In this document: piece by piece, positions 55,891 to 64,000 of the stretch
Layout of the letters: the number at the start of each line of letters is the position of its first letter
How positions within the stretch are numbered: the stretch's first letter is position 1
From: Oceanospirillum linum
GTDB lineage: Bacteria > Pseudomonadota > Gammaproteobacteria > Pseudomonadales > Halomonadaceae
Length of the DNA: 64,000 bases
Direction: 5' to 3'
Assembly: GCF_001995095.2 (NCBI RefSeq)
Contig: NZ_MTSD02000001.1
Location: 682,001 to 746,000, forward strand
Notes under the pieces: model-generated
The model's database searches: none
Told to the model about the DNA's origin: nothing
Seen by the model: only the letters and a program-made list of their open reading frames with translations
Program-made: the position numbers and the translations under genes

Positions 55891-57260
55891 TAACCGGCCC
55901 CTTGAGCCTGTTCAGCAGTCGCGCCGGAAGGCGCCATATTCAGCGCTTGGTACATCTGCTGATAGCTTGAAACAATATCAACATTGTCTTTCAATCCCTG
56001 CTGCAGGAATTGCTTAATACCAGGCATTAACGCGATGGCCTGATCAATAGCCGGATCAGCCCCGGAGCTATAAGCCCCTACACTGATCAGATCTTTATTC
56101 TGCTGATAAAGCGCATAGAGCTGCTTAACGGAGTAAGCCAATTTTAAGTGATCACCCGAAACAACCTGAGGCATGACACGACTAATGGAAGCCTCTACAT
56201 CGATGGCAGGGTAATGCCCTTCTTCAGCCAGGCGCCGGGACAGTACAATATGACCGTCTAAAATAGCTCGCGTGGCATCAGCGATTGGATCCTGCTGATC
56301 ATCACCTTCAGTTAAAACTGTATAAAAAGCTGTAATCGAGCCGCCCGTACCTTCATTTCCGTTACCCGCACGCTCAACCAACTGAGGAATTTTAGCAAAC
56401 ACCGAGGGCGGATAACCCTTGGTAGCTGGCGGCTCACCAACAGCCAGAGCAATTTCACGTTGCGCCTGTGCAAAACGAGTCAGTGAATCCATGAGTAAAA
56501 GAACTTTCTTACCCTGATCGCGAAAATACTCCGCAACGCTTGTCGTCAACATGGCGGCCCGCAGGCGCATCAAAGGAGCATCATCAGCAGGCGACGCTAC
56601 AACTACAGAGCGAGCCATCCCTTCCTGCCCCAGAATCTCCTCAATAAACTCTTTTACCTCTCGTCCACGCTCGCCAACCAGGCCTACAACAATAATGTCA
56701 GCCTCAGTAAACCGGGTCATCATCCCCAGCAACATACTTTTACCAACACCACTGCCTGCAAACAGACCGATTCGCTGCCCCTGACCAACTGTAAAAAGCG
56801 CATTAATCGCTTTTATGCCGACATCAAGTGTCTCTTTAATAGGTTTTCGGGCAAGGGGGTTGATGATTTTCCCATGCAGGCTTGTCGTATCTTTAGCAGC
56901 AATCGGCCCCCGACCATCCAATGGCTCGCCAATACCATTCAGAACCCGCCCCAACAGTCCTGGACCAACAGGGATATTCAACGCTTTTTCATTCGGTGTT
57001 ACACGTCCACCAGGCTTGAGTCCTTCAGCCATCCCAACCGGCATTAAAAAAGTTCGATCAGAAGAAAAGCCCACAACCTCAGCTTCAACAAAGCCTCCAT
57101 CAGCGGTTTCAACATTACAGTAGCTGCCGACGGGCATATCACAACCAACAGCCTCAAGAGTCAACCCAACCATACGCACCAGACGACCTTCGGTCCGAAT
57201 ACGAGGCTGAAGTTTTTTCTCTGGCTTATACTGGCTAAGCCTTTTTGCCAAATTATCCAT
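55890..57260 (-). CDS. fliI: Flagellar export ATPase FliI
   Basis: FliI energises flagellar export. The 456-residue protein is related to the F1 beta subunit. It has Walker [18 protein letters not shown], Walker [21 protein letters not shown] and the family block [20 protein letters not shown]. It follows fliH by 26 bp. Confidence 0.96.
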   Translation of the reverse strand: MDNLAKRLSQYKPEKKLQPRIRTEGRLVRMVGLTLEAVGCDMPVGSYCNVETADGGFVEAEVVGFSSDRTFLMPVGMAEGLKPGGRVTPNEKALNIPVGPGLLGRVLNGIGEPLDGRGPIAAKDTTSLHGKIINPLARKPIKETLDVGIKAINALFTVGQGQRIGLFAGSGVGKSMLLGMMTRFTEADIIVVGLVGERGREVKEFIEEILGQEGMARSVVVASPADDAPLMRLRAAMLTTSVAEYFRDQGKKVLLLMDSLTRFAQAQREIALAVGEPPATKGYPPSVFAKIPQLVERAGNGNEGTGGSITAFYTVLTEGDDQQDPIADATRAILDGHIVLSRRLAEEGHYPAIDVEASISRVMPQVVSGDHLKLAYSVKQLYALYQQNKDLISVGAYSSGADPAIDQAIALMPGIKQFLQQGLKDNVDIVSSYQQMYQALNMAPSGATAEQAQGAG

Positions 57261-57286
57261 TGATTATTCTCGCTGGCTGCTGAAAG

Positions 57287-58147
57287 TTACTCTGTTGGGG
57301 GCGACCCGGGCTCTGAGGGTTCATCATGTTCCTCAGCTGAAACCTCAGGCTGAGCTACAGAAGACACTGAAGCATAACGTTCCGCAACAACCTGGGTCAG
57401 AAGGTCCTCTAAGCGAGTCTCTACACTGCTATCAATCAGAGAACTAAGAGTCTCAACCCGACATCCACCTCTGGAAACACTTTCATCAGAAAAGACCTGC
57501 CAGGGGTCGATTTGGCGGCTGGCCTGCTCATGAGAAACCTCATAATCATCGGGATTAACAAAAACACGAATACGGTCACTGTTTCTCGGTAGTGCTGATA
57601 AGGAGTCCTGTATAATCTGAGTAACGACAGATGAATCAATACTTAGCTCTTTATGCGTCATAATAGTCACGAGATGCGTAACAAGATCATACAGAACAGA
57701 TTCTAATTCTTCGTGTTGTACCGCTATAGGTTCATGCAGAAGTGCAAGAATACTGTTTAACCGAGAGAGAACATCATTGACCTCCCGCTCGCCTTGCTGC
57801 AGACCATCCGCATAGCCTTTATCAGAACCTTCCTCATAGCCCTCAGCCTTACCCTTGAGAAAACCATCTTCCCGCCCCCGTTCAAAACCATCATGACGCC
57901 CTTGCTCCATACCCTCAGCATAGGCTGCGTCATAAGCTTCTTTTCGGATCGCCTCGACTTCCTCAAGCGTTGGCAGCTGAATTTCTTCCTCAACCTCTTC
58001 TTCAGCTACTTCTGCATCTACGATTTCATCAGAGATTTTTCCCCGCCCCAAACTACGAAGGGAGACACCAGTAAGATCTGGCATCTCCCAACGTTCAAAG
58101 GCTTCAATCTCTTCACTCGACCATAAGTGTCGTTTATCCAGAGACAT
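57287..58147 (-). CDS. fliH: Flagellar export regulator FliH
   Basis: FliH is a FliI regulator and stator-like stalk. ATG 58147 gives 286 residues; GTG 58156 is an alternative. It has an acidic N-terminus, then a Gly-spaced helix rich in GxxxG-like repeats (EGMEQGRHDGFERGREDGFL, about 85-130), typical of FliH. A C-terminal domain resembling the F-type ATPase delta subunit follows (VFVNPDDYE). Confidence 0.92.
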   Translation of the reverse strand: MSLDKRHLWSSEEIEAFERWEMPDLTGVSLRSLGRGKISDEIVDAEVAEEEVEEEIQLPTLEEVEAIRKEAYDAAYAEGMEQGRHDGFERGREDGFLKGKAEGYEEGSDKGYADGLQQGEREVNDVLSRLNSILALLHEPIAVQHEELESVLYDLVTHLVTIMTHKELSIDSSVVTQIIQDSLSALPRNSDRIRVFVNPDDYEVSHEQASRQIDPWQVFSDESVSRGGCRVETLSSLIDSSVETRLEDLLTQVVAERYASVSSVAQPEVSAEEHDEPSEPGSPPTE

Positions 58148-58203
58148 ATTTCCCACTCATATAAAAGTAATAATGAGGTATCAGATTCCTCACAAAGTAA
58201 GGT

Positions 58204-59214
58204 CTACACCATCTGGTCAGCGCCGCCGCCCAACGTAATCTCGCCGTCTTCGGCCAGACGCCTGGCAATCGCAAGAATTTCTTTCTGGGATTGCTCAACC
58301 TCACTCACACGAACAGGGCCTTTGGCCTCAAGGTCATCACGTAGCAACTCACTGGCTCGTTTAGACATATTCTTAAAGATTTTCTCCTGCACCCTTGTAT
58401 CAGCACCTTTAAGCGCCAGTACCAGGCTATCCGGATTAACTTCACGAAGCAGAACCTGGATATCACGGTCATCAATATCCACCAGGTTATCGAAGACAAA
58501 CATCAGGTCTTCAATTTCCTCACCCAGCTGCTCATCCACTTCCTTGATTGCTTCCATGAGTTCACCTTCAAGGGCGCTTTCAAGGTTGTTCATGATATTA
58601 GCAGCGACCTTAACACCACCCATGCTCGTGGTCTGGGTACCCGTGCTACCAGAGAACTGCTTCTCAAGAATATCATTCAGCTCCTGCAGAGCCTGAGGCT
58701 GAACAGACTCCAATGAAGCCACGCGCAAGATCACATCCAGCCGAACCTTGGAGTCGAAAAAAGATAGCACTTCAGCAGATTGGTCAGAATCAAGATATGA
58801 CAGAACAATAGCCTGAATCTGAGGGTGCTCATACCGAATAATATCGGCAATCGCTCTCGGTTCCATCCACTTCAGGGTATCAAGCCCTGTCGTATTACCG
58901 CCAAGCAGAATACGATCAATAAGGCCATTTGCCTTATCCTCACCAAGTGCTTCGGTCAACATACGGCGGATATAGCTGTCTGCACCAACACCAAGCCCTG
59001 TCACATTACCGGCAGAATCCAGAAACTCAGATAAAACCTCTTCAACCTGGTCTTTTGACACATGCTGCATCTGCGACATCGCCATACCAACTTTCTGAAC
59101 CTCTTTAGGGCCCATATGGCGCAAAATCTGAGCTGCATCAGACTCACCTAGAGTCATCAAAAGGATCGCCGCCCGCTGGACAGAACTCAAGCTCTGATAA
59201 TCTTCATCACTCAT
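58204..59214 (-). CDS. fliG: Motor switch protein FliG
   Basis: FliG transmits torque from the stator to the MS ring. The 336-residue protein has three helical domains, with AAILLMTLGESDAAQILRHM near the start, the EHPQIQAIVLSYLD block and the C-terminal torque helix (FKNMSKRASELLRDDLEAKG). It overlaps fliF by 8 bp. Confidence 0.96.
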   Translation of the reverse strand: MSDEDYQSLSSVQRAAILLMTLGESDAAQILRHMGPKEVQKVGMAMSQMQHVSKDQVEEVLSEFLDSAGNVTGLGVGADSYIRRMLTEALGEDKANGLIDRILLGGNTTGLDTLKWMEPRAIADIIRYEHPQIQAIVLSYLDSDQSAEVLSFFDSKVRLDVILRVASLESVQPQALQELNDILEKQFSGSTGTQTTSMGGVKVAANIMNNLESALEGELMEAIKEVDEQLGEEIEDLMFVFDNLVDIDDRDIQVLLREVNPDSLVLALKGADTRVQEKIFKNMSKRASELLRDDLEAKGPVRVSEVEQSQKEILAIARRLAEDGEITLGGGADQMV

Positions 59215-60943
59215 CTGAAATTACCCATTGTCTAACCACCTGAGCCACACGCCCCGGGTCTTCTGCAATCATTGCACGAATAGCGTTCAGCTGACGCTCA
59301 TAAGCTTCATTCGGCCCTGCAAGCAACGGATCATCCGCAGCAGACAGAGTGACCTGATCATCGCCTAGGTCTTCCAGAGGTGTCAGCATCTCATCTTCAG
59401 CATCAGCGCCATCATTGGCATCACGAGCAGTAGCAAGATTCCTGAGGATAGGACGCAAAACACCAAAGATCAGAATAAGAACAAAGAGGCCTGCCAGCAC
59501 CTGTTTGGCGATTTCCCAGAACCAAGGTTCCTGATAGAAAGGGAGCTTCTCAATCATATCCCCACCGCCATCAGCAAACGGTGAGTTAACAACATTAACA
59601 CTATCGCCACGCAATGCATTAAAGCCGACAGCATCCCGAACCAACACTTCGAGCCGCTTCAGTTCATTCTCATCCCAGGCACGGCGGACAACTTCACCGC
59701 TATCAGGCTCTCGGATAATAATATCGTCGACAACAACCGCCACTGTCAGCCTGTCTACACGCCCTAAATTATTACGGGAGTAACTTACCGTCCGGTCCAG
59801 TTCAAAATTCCGTGTAGCCTGTTTACGGCTGTTAAGTGGTGAGCCACCTATAGGATTACCATTCTGATCAAAAGCTTGCTCAGGTACATCTGTAGGGGTC
59901 GGAGGCTGATTAGAAAGGGCTCCGGGAATCCCGCCCTGATTCATATCACCAACCCGCTGCTCATTCAAAACCTGTTCGCTACGCAAGGCGGGCAAATCAG
60001 GGTTATAGATCTCTTCAGTTTGCTCCGTCTCGGTAAAGTCGACCTCGGCAGAGACTGCAGCCTGATAGCGCCCAGCACCGAGCACAGGTTCCAGGATGCT
60101 ACGAACACGCTCAGTCAACACACGCTCAAGCTTACGAGAGTACTCAAACTGCCGTTGAATCTGTTTGTCAGACTCTTTCGTCTCGGTCTGAGACAGTAAC
60201 CGGCCACGCTGATCAACAATAGTAACGTCTTTGGGGTCAAGCTCTGCAATACTGGTAGCCACAAGATTCACAATGGCATTAGCCTGACTTGAATCGAGTG
60301 CAGCACCACTATGCAGATTCAGAAATACAGAGGCAGATGGTTTGCGATAATCTCGCACAAAAACAGATTGCTTAGGCATTGCCAAATGAACACGTGCGCC
60401 GCGAACAGGCTGTAGACTGGAAATCGTTCGTGCCAATTCGCCTTCTATACTACGACGATAACGGGCAGACTCCATAAACTGGCTGGTGCCCAACCCCTGC
60501 TCTTGGTCAAGCAACTCGTAACCGACTGTATTGCTACCAGCCACATCAGAAGCTGCAATTTTCATACGAGCTTCATAAATGCGATCAGAAAGCACGAGCA
60601 AGGCACCCGACTTAGGATCAACTTTATAATTGATACCGTTTCGCTCAAGAATATCGACAACAGCAGGTGAATCATACTCACCAATACTGCTCAGCAAGGG
60701 ACGATAGTCCTCTTCCTGCGACCAGAGAACAATAGCAAAGCCTATGGCTATACTTGCAGCAAAACCCGCAAGCAACCCTAACTGACGAAGCATATCAAGG
60801 CTGTTAAACCCATCCATAACCCCATTGATTCCACCTCGGCCTTTTGACTTATCTGTCGTTACCTGAGGCTCTGTCATCTGGTCTTGCGCTGCACCCGGAG
60901 TCTCAGTAACTCCAGTATTTGCATCAGCAGAAGAGTTATCCAT
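59207..60943 (-). CDS. fliF: Flagellar MS-ring protein FliF
   Basis: FliF forms the MS ring on which the motor is built. The 578-residue protein has an N-terminal transmembrane helix (LGLLAGFAASIAIGFAIVLW), ring-building motifs (GINYKVDPKSGALLV, RGARVHLAMPKQSVF), a second transmembrane helix near residue 475 and a FliG-binding C-terminal tail. It is 60 bp after fliE. Confidence 0.96.
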   Translation of the reverse strand: MDNSSADANTGVTETPGAAQDQMTEPQVTTDKSKGRGGINGVMDGFNSLDMLRQLGLLAGFAASIAIGFAIVLWSQEEDYRPLLSSIGEYDSPAVVDILERNGINYKVDPKSGALLVLSDRIYEARMKIAASDVAGSNTVGYELLDQEQGLGTSQFMESARYRRSIEGELARTISSLQPVRGARVHLAMPKQSVFVRDYRKPSASVFLNLHSGAALDSSQANAIVNLVATSIAELDPKDVTIVDQRGRLLSQTETKESDKQIQRQFEYSRKLERVLTERVRSILEPVLGAGRYQAAVSAEVDFTETEQTEEIYNPDLPALRSEQVLNEQRVGDMNQGGIPGALSNQPPTPTDVPEQAFDQNGNPIGGSPLNSRKQATRNFELDRTVSYSRNNLGRVDRLTVAVVVDDIIIREPDSGEVVRRAWDENELKRLEVLVRDAVGFNALRGDSVNVVNSPFADGGGDMIEKLPFYQEPWFWEIAKQVLAGLFVLILIFGVLRPILRNLATARDANDGADAEDEMLTPLEDLGDDQVTLSAADDPLLAGPNEAYERQLNAIRAMIAEDPGRVAQVVRQWVISDE

Positions 60944-61003
60944 TCATCAAGTTCCTAGTCCAATTTCGCCCTAAAATGAGGACTCAAATATTCAAATTTT
61001 GAA

Positions 61004-61360
61004 TTATAATGGCATGCGCATGATTTCTTGATAAGCGGACACCAGCTTATTACGCACCTGGCTCATAGCCTCAAATGCTACTGTCGACTTCTGGGAAGCA
61101 ATCATTACCTGAGTAATATCTACTTCAGGATCCCCCATTTCGTATGACTCCCGCAAAGCGCTGGCCGTCTTTTGCGTCTCATTAACCTTATCGATAGCAG
61201 CTTTCAGCATTTCTGAAAAATCAGGAGCCCCTGCAGCGTTTACAGACTTGCCATCTTCTAAGGGCTTGACGGCAGGCGCAACACGGCTTGCCTGATGTAT
61301 TTCAGATTGCATAGACCGAATCTGATCCAGCACACCTGATATATCAGCTCTATCCACCAT
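61004..61360 (-). CDS. fliE: Flagellar hook-basal body protein FliE
   Basis: FliE joins the MS ring to the rod. The 118-residue protein has the family C-terminal block DPEVDITQVMIASQKSTVAF and ends VRNKLVSAYQEIMRMPL. A GAGGTGAACC site precedes ATG 61360. It is the first structural gene after flrC. Confidence 0.95.
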   Translation of the reverse strand: MVDRADISGVLDQIRSMQSEIHQASRVAPAVKPLEDGKSVNAAGAPDFSEMLKAAIDKVNETQKTASALRESYEMGDPEVDITQVMIASQKSTVAFEAMSQVRNKLVSAYQEIMRMPL

Positions 61361-61409
61361 GGTTCACCTCATACTGTTAACTAAGATCGTATTCAATTCT
61401 ATAACTTAA

Positions 61410-61426
61410 CGCCGGCCTATTACCAG
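61410..61426 (-). promoter_or_regulatory. Possible sigma-54 promoter for fliE
   Basis: The minus-strand bases CTGGTAATAGGCCGGCG have GG and GC 10 bases apart as required for sigma-54, but the rest of the -24/-12 boxes match poorly. A second site inside the flrC 3' end (61456-61472, TGGCATAGATGTTGAAA) has a better -24 box but lacks the GC of the -12 box. fliE is sigma-54 dependent in Pseudomonas, so one of these may work. Confidence 0.35.
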
Positions 61427-61435
61427 CGTAATGAA

Positions 61436-62842
61436 TTATGCAATTTCGATCTCTCTTTCAACATCTATGCCACTATCCCTCATCTTGGCCAATTTATAGC
61501 GCAATGTCCGGGGGCTGATACCTAATTGTTCCGCAGCTTTATTCTTACGGCCTCTGCATTCGCGCAACACAGCAATAATCATTTCAAACTCTTTCATTTG
61601 CAGATCGTCACCCAAACGACCAGAGATGACAGATGGCGCGAGTGCTTCGACAGATGCCAGTGAAGTATCTTTCTCAGGTACCAGCGAATCAAGGCAAACA
61701 TTATCCGCCAGGGCCGTCGGTTCTATGCAAAGATCTGCCGCATAGACAGTATCACCCACCTGAAGAATAAGTGCGCGCTGTACAACATTTTCCAGCTCAC
61801 GCACATTACCTGGCCAGGAGTACCCCTCCAGCGCTGACTTGGCATCATCTGAGAGAGTAACGACTGAGCGGTTCATTTTACCAGCATGCTTAGCGAACAG
61901 CTTTTCTGCCAGCGGAACGATATCAGCGACCCTCTCCCGTAACGGTACAATATTCACTGGAAATACATTCAAACGGTAATAAAGATCTTCCCTGAATCGC
62001 CCCTCTGAAATAAACTCATGCATATTCCGGTTAGTCGTTGCAATGACACGAACATCCAGCTTTATAACCTTTCGTCCGCCGACCCGCTCTACTTCCTGCT
62101 CCTGAAGCACCCTCAGTAACTTAGACTGAAGGTCAATCGCCATTTCAGATATCTCATCAAGAAGTAATGTACCGCCATTCGCCTGTTCAAATTTACCTGG
62201 AGCACTGGTATGAGCCCCTGTAAAAGCCCCCTTTTCGTGACCAAAAAGCGTAGCCTCCAGCATTGTTTCGGGGATTGCAGCACAATTTATGGCAACAAAT
62301 GGCTTATCACGACGCTGAGAATGACGGTGTATATACTGAGCAATCACCTCTTTACCTGATCCACTTTCACCTGCAATCAGAACCGTAGAATCTGTGACCG
62401 CAACTCTTTTTGCCAGCCCAAACGCCTGACGGCTTTTCTCGCTTACCATAATAGGTTCATCGGGCGAGACTGAAACCACCTTCGAACAGTACTTACCGAC
62501 CAGCTCCACCAGCTTCTCCGGTTCAAATGGCTTCACCAGGTAATCAACCGCACCTTGCCTCATGGCATCAACTGCGTCAGAAATAGAACCATAGGCCGTG
62601 ATCATTAAAAAACTTAACCCAGGGTACTTATTAACTACATGATCCAGCAGTTGATGACCGTCAATACCAGGCATATTGACATCTGAAACAACCATATCAA
62701 AAGTATCTTTAGATAGCTTTACAATGGCCGCCTCACCGCAATCAGCATCAACGACCTCGTAGCCTGCTAACTCTAACGTATCGACCAAAGCCTCACGAAG
62801 AGCCGCATCATCCTCAACAACTAATAGCTTTCCATTATGCAT
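61436..62842 (-). CDS. flrC: Sigma-54-dependent flagellar response regulator FlrC/FleR
   Basis: FlrC/FleR activates the middle flagellar promoters with sigma-54. The 468-residue protein has a receiver domain (LLVVEDDAALREALVDTLEL, phospho-Asp in VVSDVNMPGIDG) and an AAA domain with Walker A GESGSGKEV, the sigma-54 contact loop GAFTGA and LLLDEI. A Fis-type helix-turn-helix ends it (NKAAEQLGISPRTLRYKLAK). It follows its kinase by 12 bp. Confidence 0.94.
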   Translation of the reverse strand: MHNGKLLVVEDDAALREALVDTLELAGYEVVDADCGEAAIVKLSKDTFDMVVSDVNMPGIDGHQLLDHVVNKYPGLSFLMITAYGSISDAVDAMRQGAVDYLVKPFEPEKLVELVGKYCSKVVSVSPDEPIMVSEKSRQAFGLAKRVAVTDSTVLIAGESGSGKEVIAQYIHRHSQRRDKPFVAINCAAIPETMLEATLFGHEKGAFTGAHTSAPGKFEQANGGTLLLDEISEMAIDLQSKLLRVLQEQEVERVGGRKVIKLDVRVIATTNRNMHEFISEGRFREDLYYRLNVFPVNIVPLRERVADIVPLAEKLFAKHAGKMNRSVVTLSDDAKSALEGYSWPGNVRELENVVQRALILQVGDTVYAADLCIEPTALADNVCLDSLVPEKDTSLASVEALAPSVISGRLGDDLQMKEFEMIIAVLRECRGRKNKAAEQLGISPRTLRYKLAKMRDSGIDVEREIEIA

Positions 62843-62854
62843 AATAACTATCCG

Positions 62855-63991
62855 CTAACGCCCTAAGACCGGCAAAGATATAACAAAGCAACACCCGCCC
62901 CCGAGCGGGGAGTCGACACTTAACTGCCCTTTATGAGCATTAACAACAGACTGGACAATCGATAAACCAAGCCCCGTCCCCTGACTCTTAGTTGTAAAGA
63001 AAGGCTCAAGGACTTTATCCAATTGCTCCTGCGGGATACCCGGACCATCATCCTTAACATCCACTGACAAAGTATTCACTGTCGCCAAAGATAAGGAGAC
63101 AACAATCTTCCCGGCTCCTGCCTGTACAGCGTTATTCACCAGGTTCAGAATAGCGCCCGAAAGAGAATCAAGGTGACCTAAGAGATCTGCATCTACATCA
63201 GAAGCCACCTGAACGTCGACTCCTGTAGCCATTTTTATACTCTCAGTTTCAGACCTGACAGAGTTCACCAGAGATTCAACAGAGAAAGGCTCTGCAACTG
63301 TGCTGCCTCCACGAGCAAACTGGAGCATATCACCAATTTGTTGCTCAAGATTCTGTAAACGATCAACCAGCTTCGCCGAGAACTTCTCCCTTTTATCTTC
63401 CGGCAATGATCCCGACTGCAAATGCCCAGCATAGAGCATTGCTGCGGAAAGAGGCGTACGAATCTGATGAGCGAGCGAAGCAACCATGCGTCCCATTTCT
63501 GTTAGCCGCTCTCCCCGGCTTACCTGCTCCTGAAGCCGGCGGGTTTCAGTCATATCATTAATGACAATCATCTGCCCGGGTTCTTTCTCTAAGGAACGAG
63601 TGGAAATCGAGACCAGTCGCCCATCTTTAAGAGAAATTTCATAGCCATCGTCCTGCCGTGGCGAAAAACAGCGCTCAATAACATCGACCCAGTTATCACC
63701 AACAAGCTCTCCTGACAATAAGTCTCTGGCGCTAGGATTTGCGCTTGCGACTCTCCCACTGCCATCAATCACGACAACGCCTACCGGTAGCAAAAACAGC
63801 AGATGCTCCAATTTCTCAGCCACCTGCTGTTTCTTCGTCAACTCTTCCGAACGCTGCCTCTTTACGTCTTCCAGCTCCGAGGTAAGCGATACAATCTTTG
63901 TCTGAAGCTGATCATATGAAGTTGTTAACTGCTCGGACAGAGCAGAAAATTCAAGAAAAGCAGCCTGTAACTCTTGGGCAGATGCACTCAT
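62855..63991 (-). CDS. flrB: Flagellar sensor histidine kinase FlrB/FleS
   Basis: FlrB/FleS phosphorylates FlrC. The 378-residue protein has no transmembrane segment, an N-terminal coiled coil, a PAS-like domain (LLPVGVVVIDGSGRVASANP), the HisKA box with phospho-His in VASLAHQIRTPLSAAM, and an ATPase domain (NLVNNAVQAG, DDGPGIP, GTGLGLSIVQSVVNAHKG). ATG 63991 has an AGGT site and the gene is complete. Lack of membrane spans fits a cytoplasmic signal such as assembly state. Confidence 0.92.
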   Translation of the reverse strand: MSASAQELQAAFLEFSALSEQLTTSYDQLQTKIVSLTSELEDVKRQRSEELTKKQQVAEKLEHLLFLLPVGVVVIDGSGRVASANPSARDLLSGELVGDNWVDVIERCFSPRQDDGYEISLKDGRLVSISTRSLEKEPGQMIVINDMTETRRLQEQVSRGERLTEMGRMVASLAHQIRTPLSAAMLYAGHLQSGSLPEDKREKFSAKLVDRLQNLEQQIGDMLQFARGGSTVAEPFSVESLVNSVRSETESIKMATGVDVQVASDVDADLLGHLDSLSGAILNLVNNAVQAGAGKIVVSLSLATVNTLSVDVKDDGPGIPQEQLDKVLEPFFTTKSQGTGLGLSIVQSVVNAHKGQLSVDSPLGGGCCFVISLPVLGR

Positions 63992-64000
63992 GCGATACCT

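Noticed and set aside
58127-58696. 189-codon plus-strand frame opposite fliG/fliH
   Set aside because: It lies wholly against well-conserved genes, is Ser/Arg-rich as expected from antisense frames and has no family resemblance.

Overview
The window looks like a chromosomal segment of a motile, polarly flagellated marine gammaproteobacterium, probably of the Oceanospirillales/Pseudomonadales type. The reason is gene order. The run flrB-flrC-fliEFGHIJKLMNOPQR-flhBAF-fliA-cheYZAB-parC-parP-cheW-DUF2802, followed by ccmABCDEFGHI, is the arrangement known from Vibrio and Pseudomonas. A species cannot be named from the sequence alone.

Left part (1-11.2 kb). A 5'-truncated mnmC and a small membrane-anchored methyltransferase are followed by a zinc-starvation island. 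The minus-strand operon znuA-folE2-dihydroorotase paralogue (pyrQ-like) and the plus-strand operon znuC-znuB-M23 peptidase diverge from one intergenic region that holds a perfect 18-bp Zur-box-like palindrome (6109-6126). ZnuABC imports zinc. FolE2 replaces a zinc-dependent folate enzyme. The dihydroorotase has Gln in place of the first metal-ligand His. An EamA transporter and a divergent AraC regulator follow.

Accessory stretch (11.2-17.5 kb). A DUF3800 gene, a TVP38/TMEM64-flavin disulfide reductase fusion, a gene-free 427-bp gap, and a two-gene module are found here. The module is a P-loop ATPase with a TOPRIM-like domain, overlapping by one base a C5-cytosine DNA methyltransferase. It is A+T-richer than its surroundings and is the best candidate here for an undescribed genome-defence module.

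Housekeeping block (17.5-26.1 kb, minus strand): yheU, an SLT-like lipoprotein, ligA, zipA and smc, with rho-independent terminators after zipA and after the ccm operon.

Cytochrome c maturation (26.1-33.5 kb, minus strand): a full System I set ccmABCDEFGHI. Divergent from it is a plus-strand pair, a FliK-C-terminal-like protein and a free-standing FlhB cytoplasmic-domain homologue, translationally coupled. The pair ends at a strong terminator shared with the convergent chemotaxis operon.

Flagellar/chemotaxis supercluster (36.2-64 kb, minus strand). The FlrBC two-component pair heads the basal body, C-ring, export-gate, sigma-28 and chemotaxis genes. A near-consensus sigma-54 promoter lies in front of fliK. 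flhG (fleN), normally between flhF and fliA, is missing: the two genes are only 19 bp apart. CheA lacks a visible P2 domain and instead carries three copies of an acidic D-E-F-E-A-L-L-D motif. Array positioning is provided by ParC and ParP.
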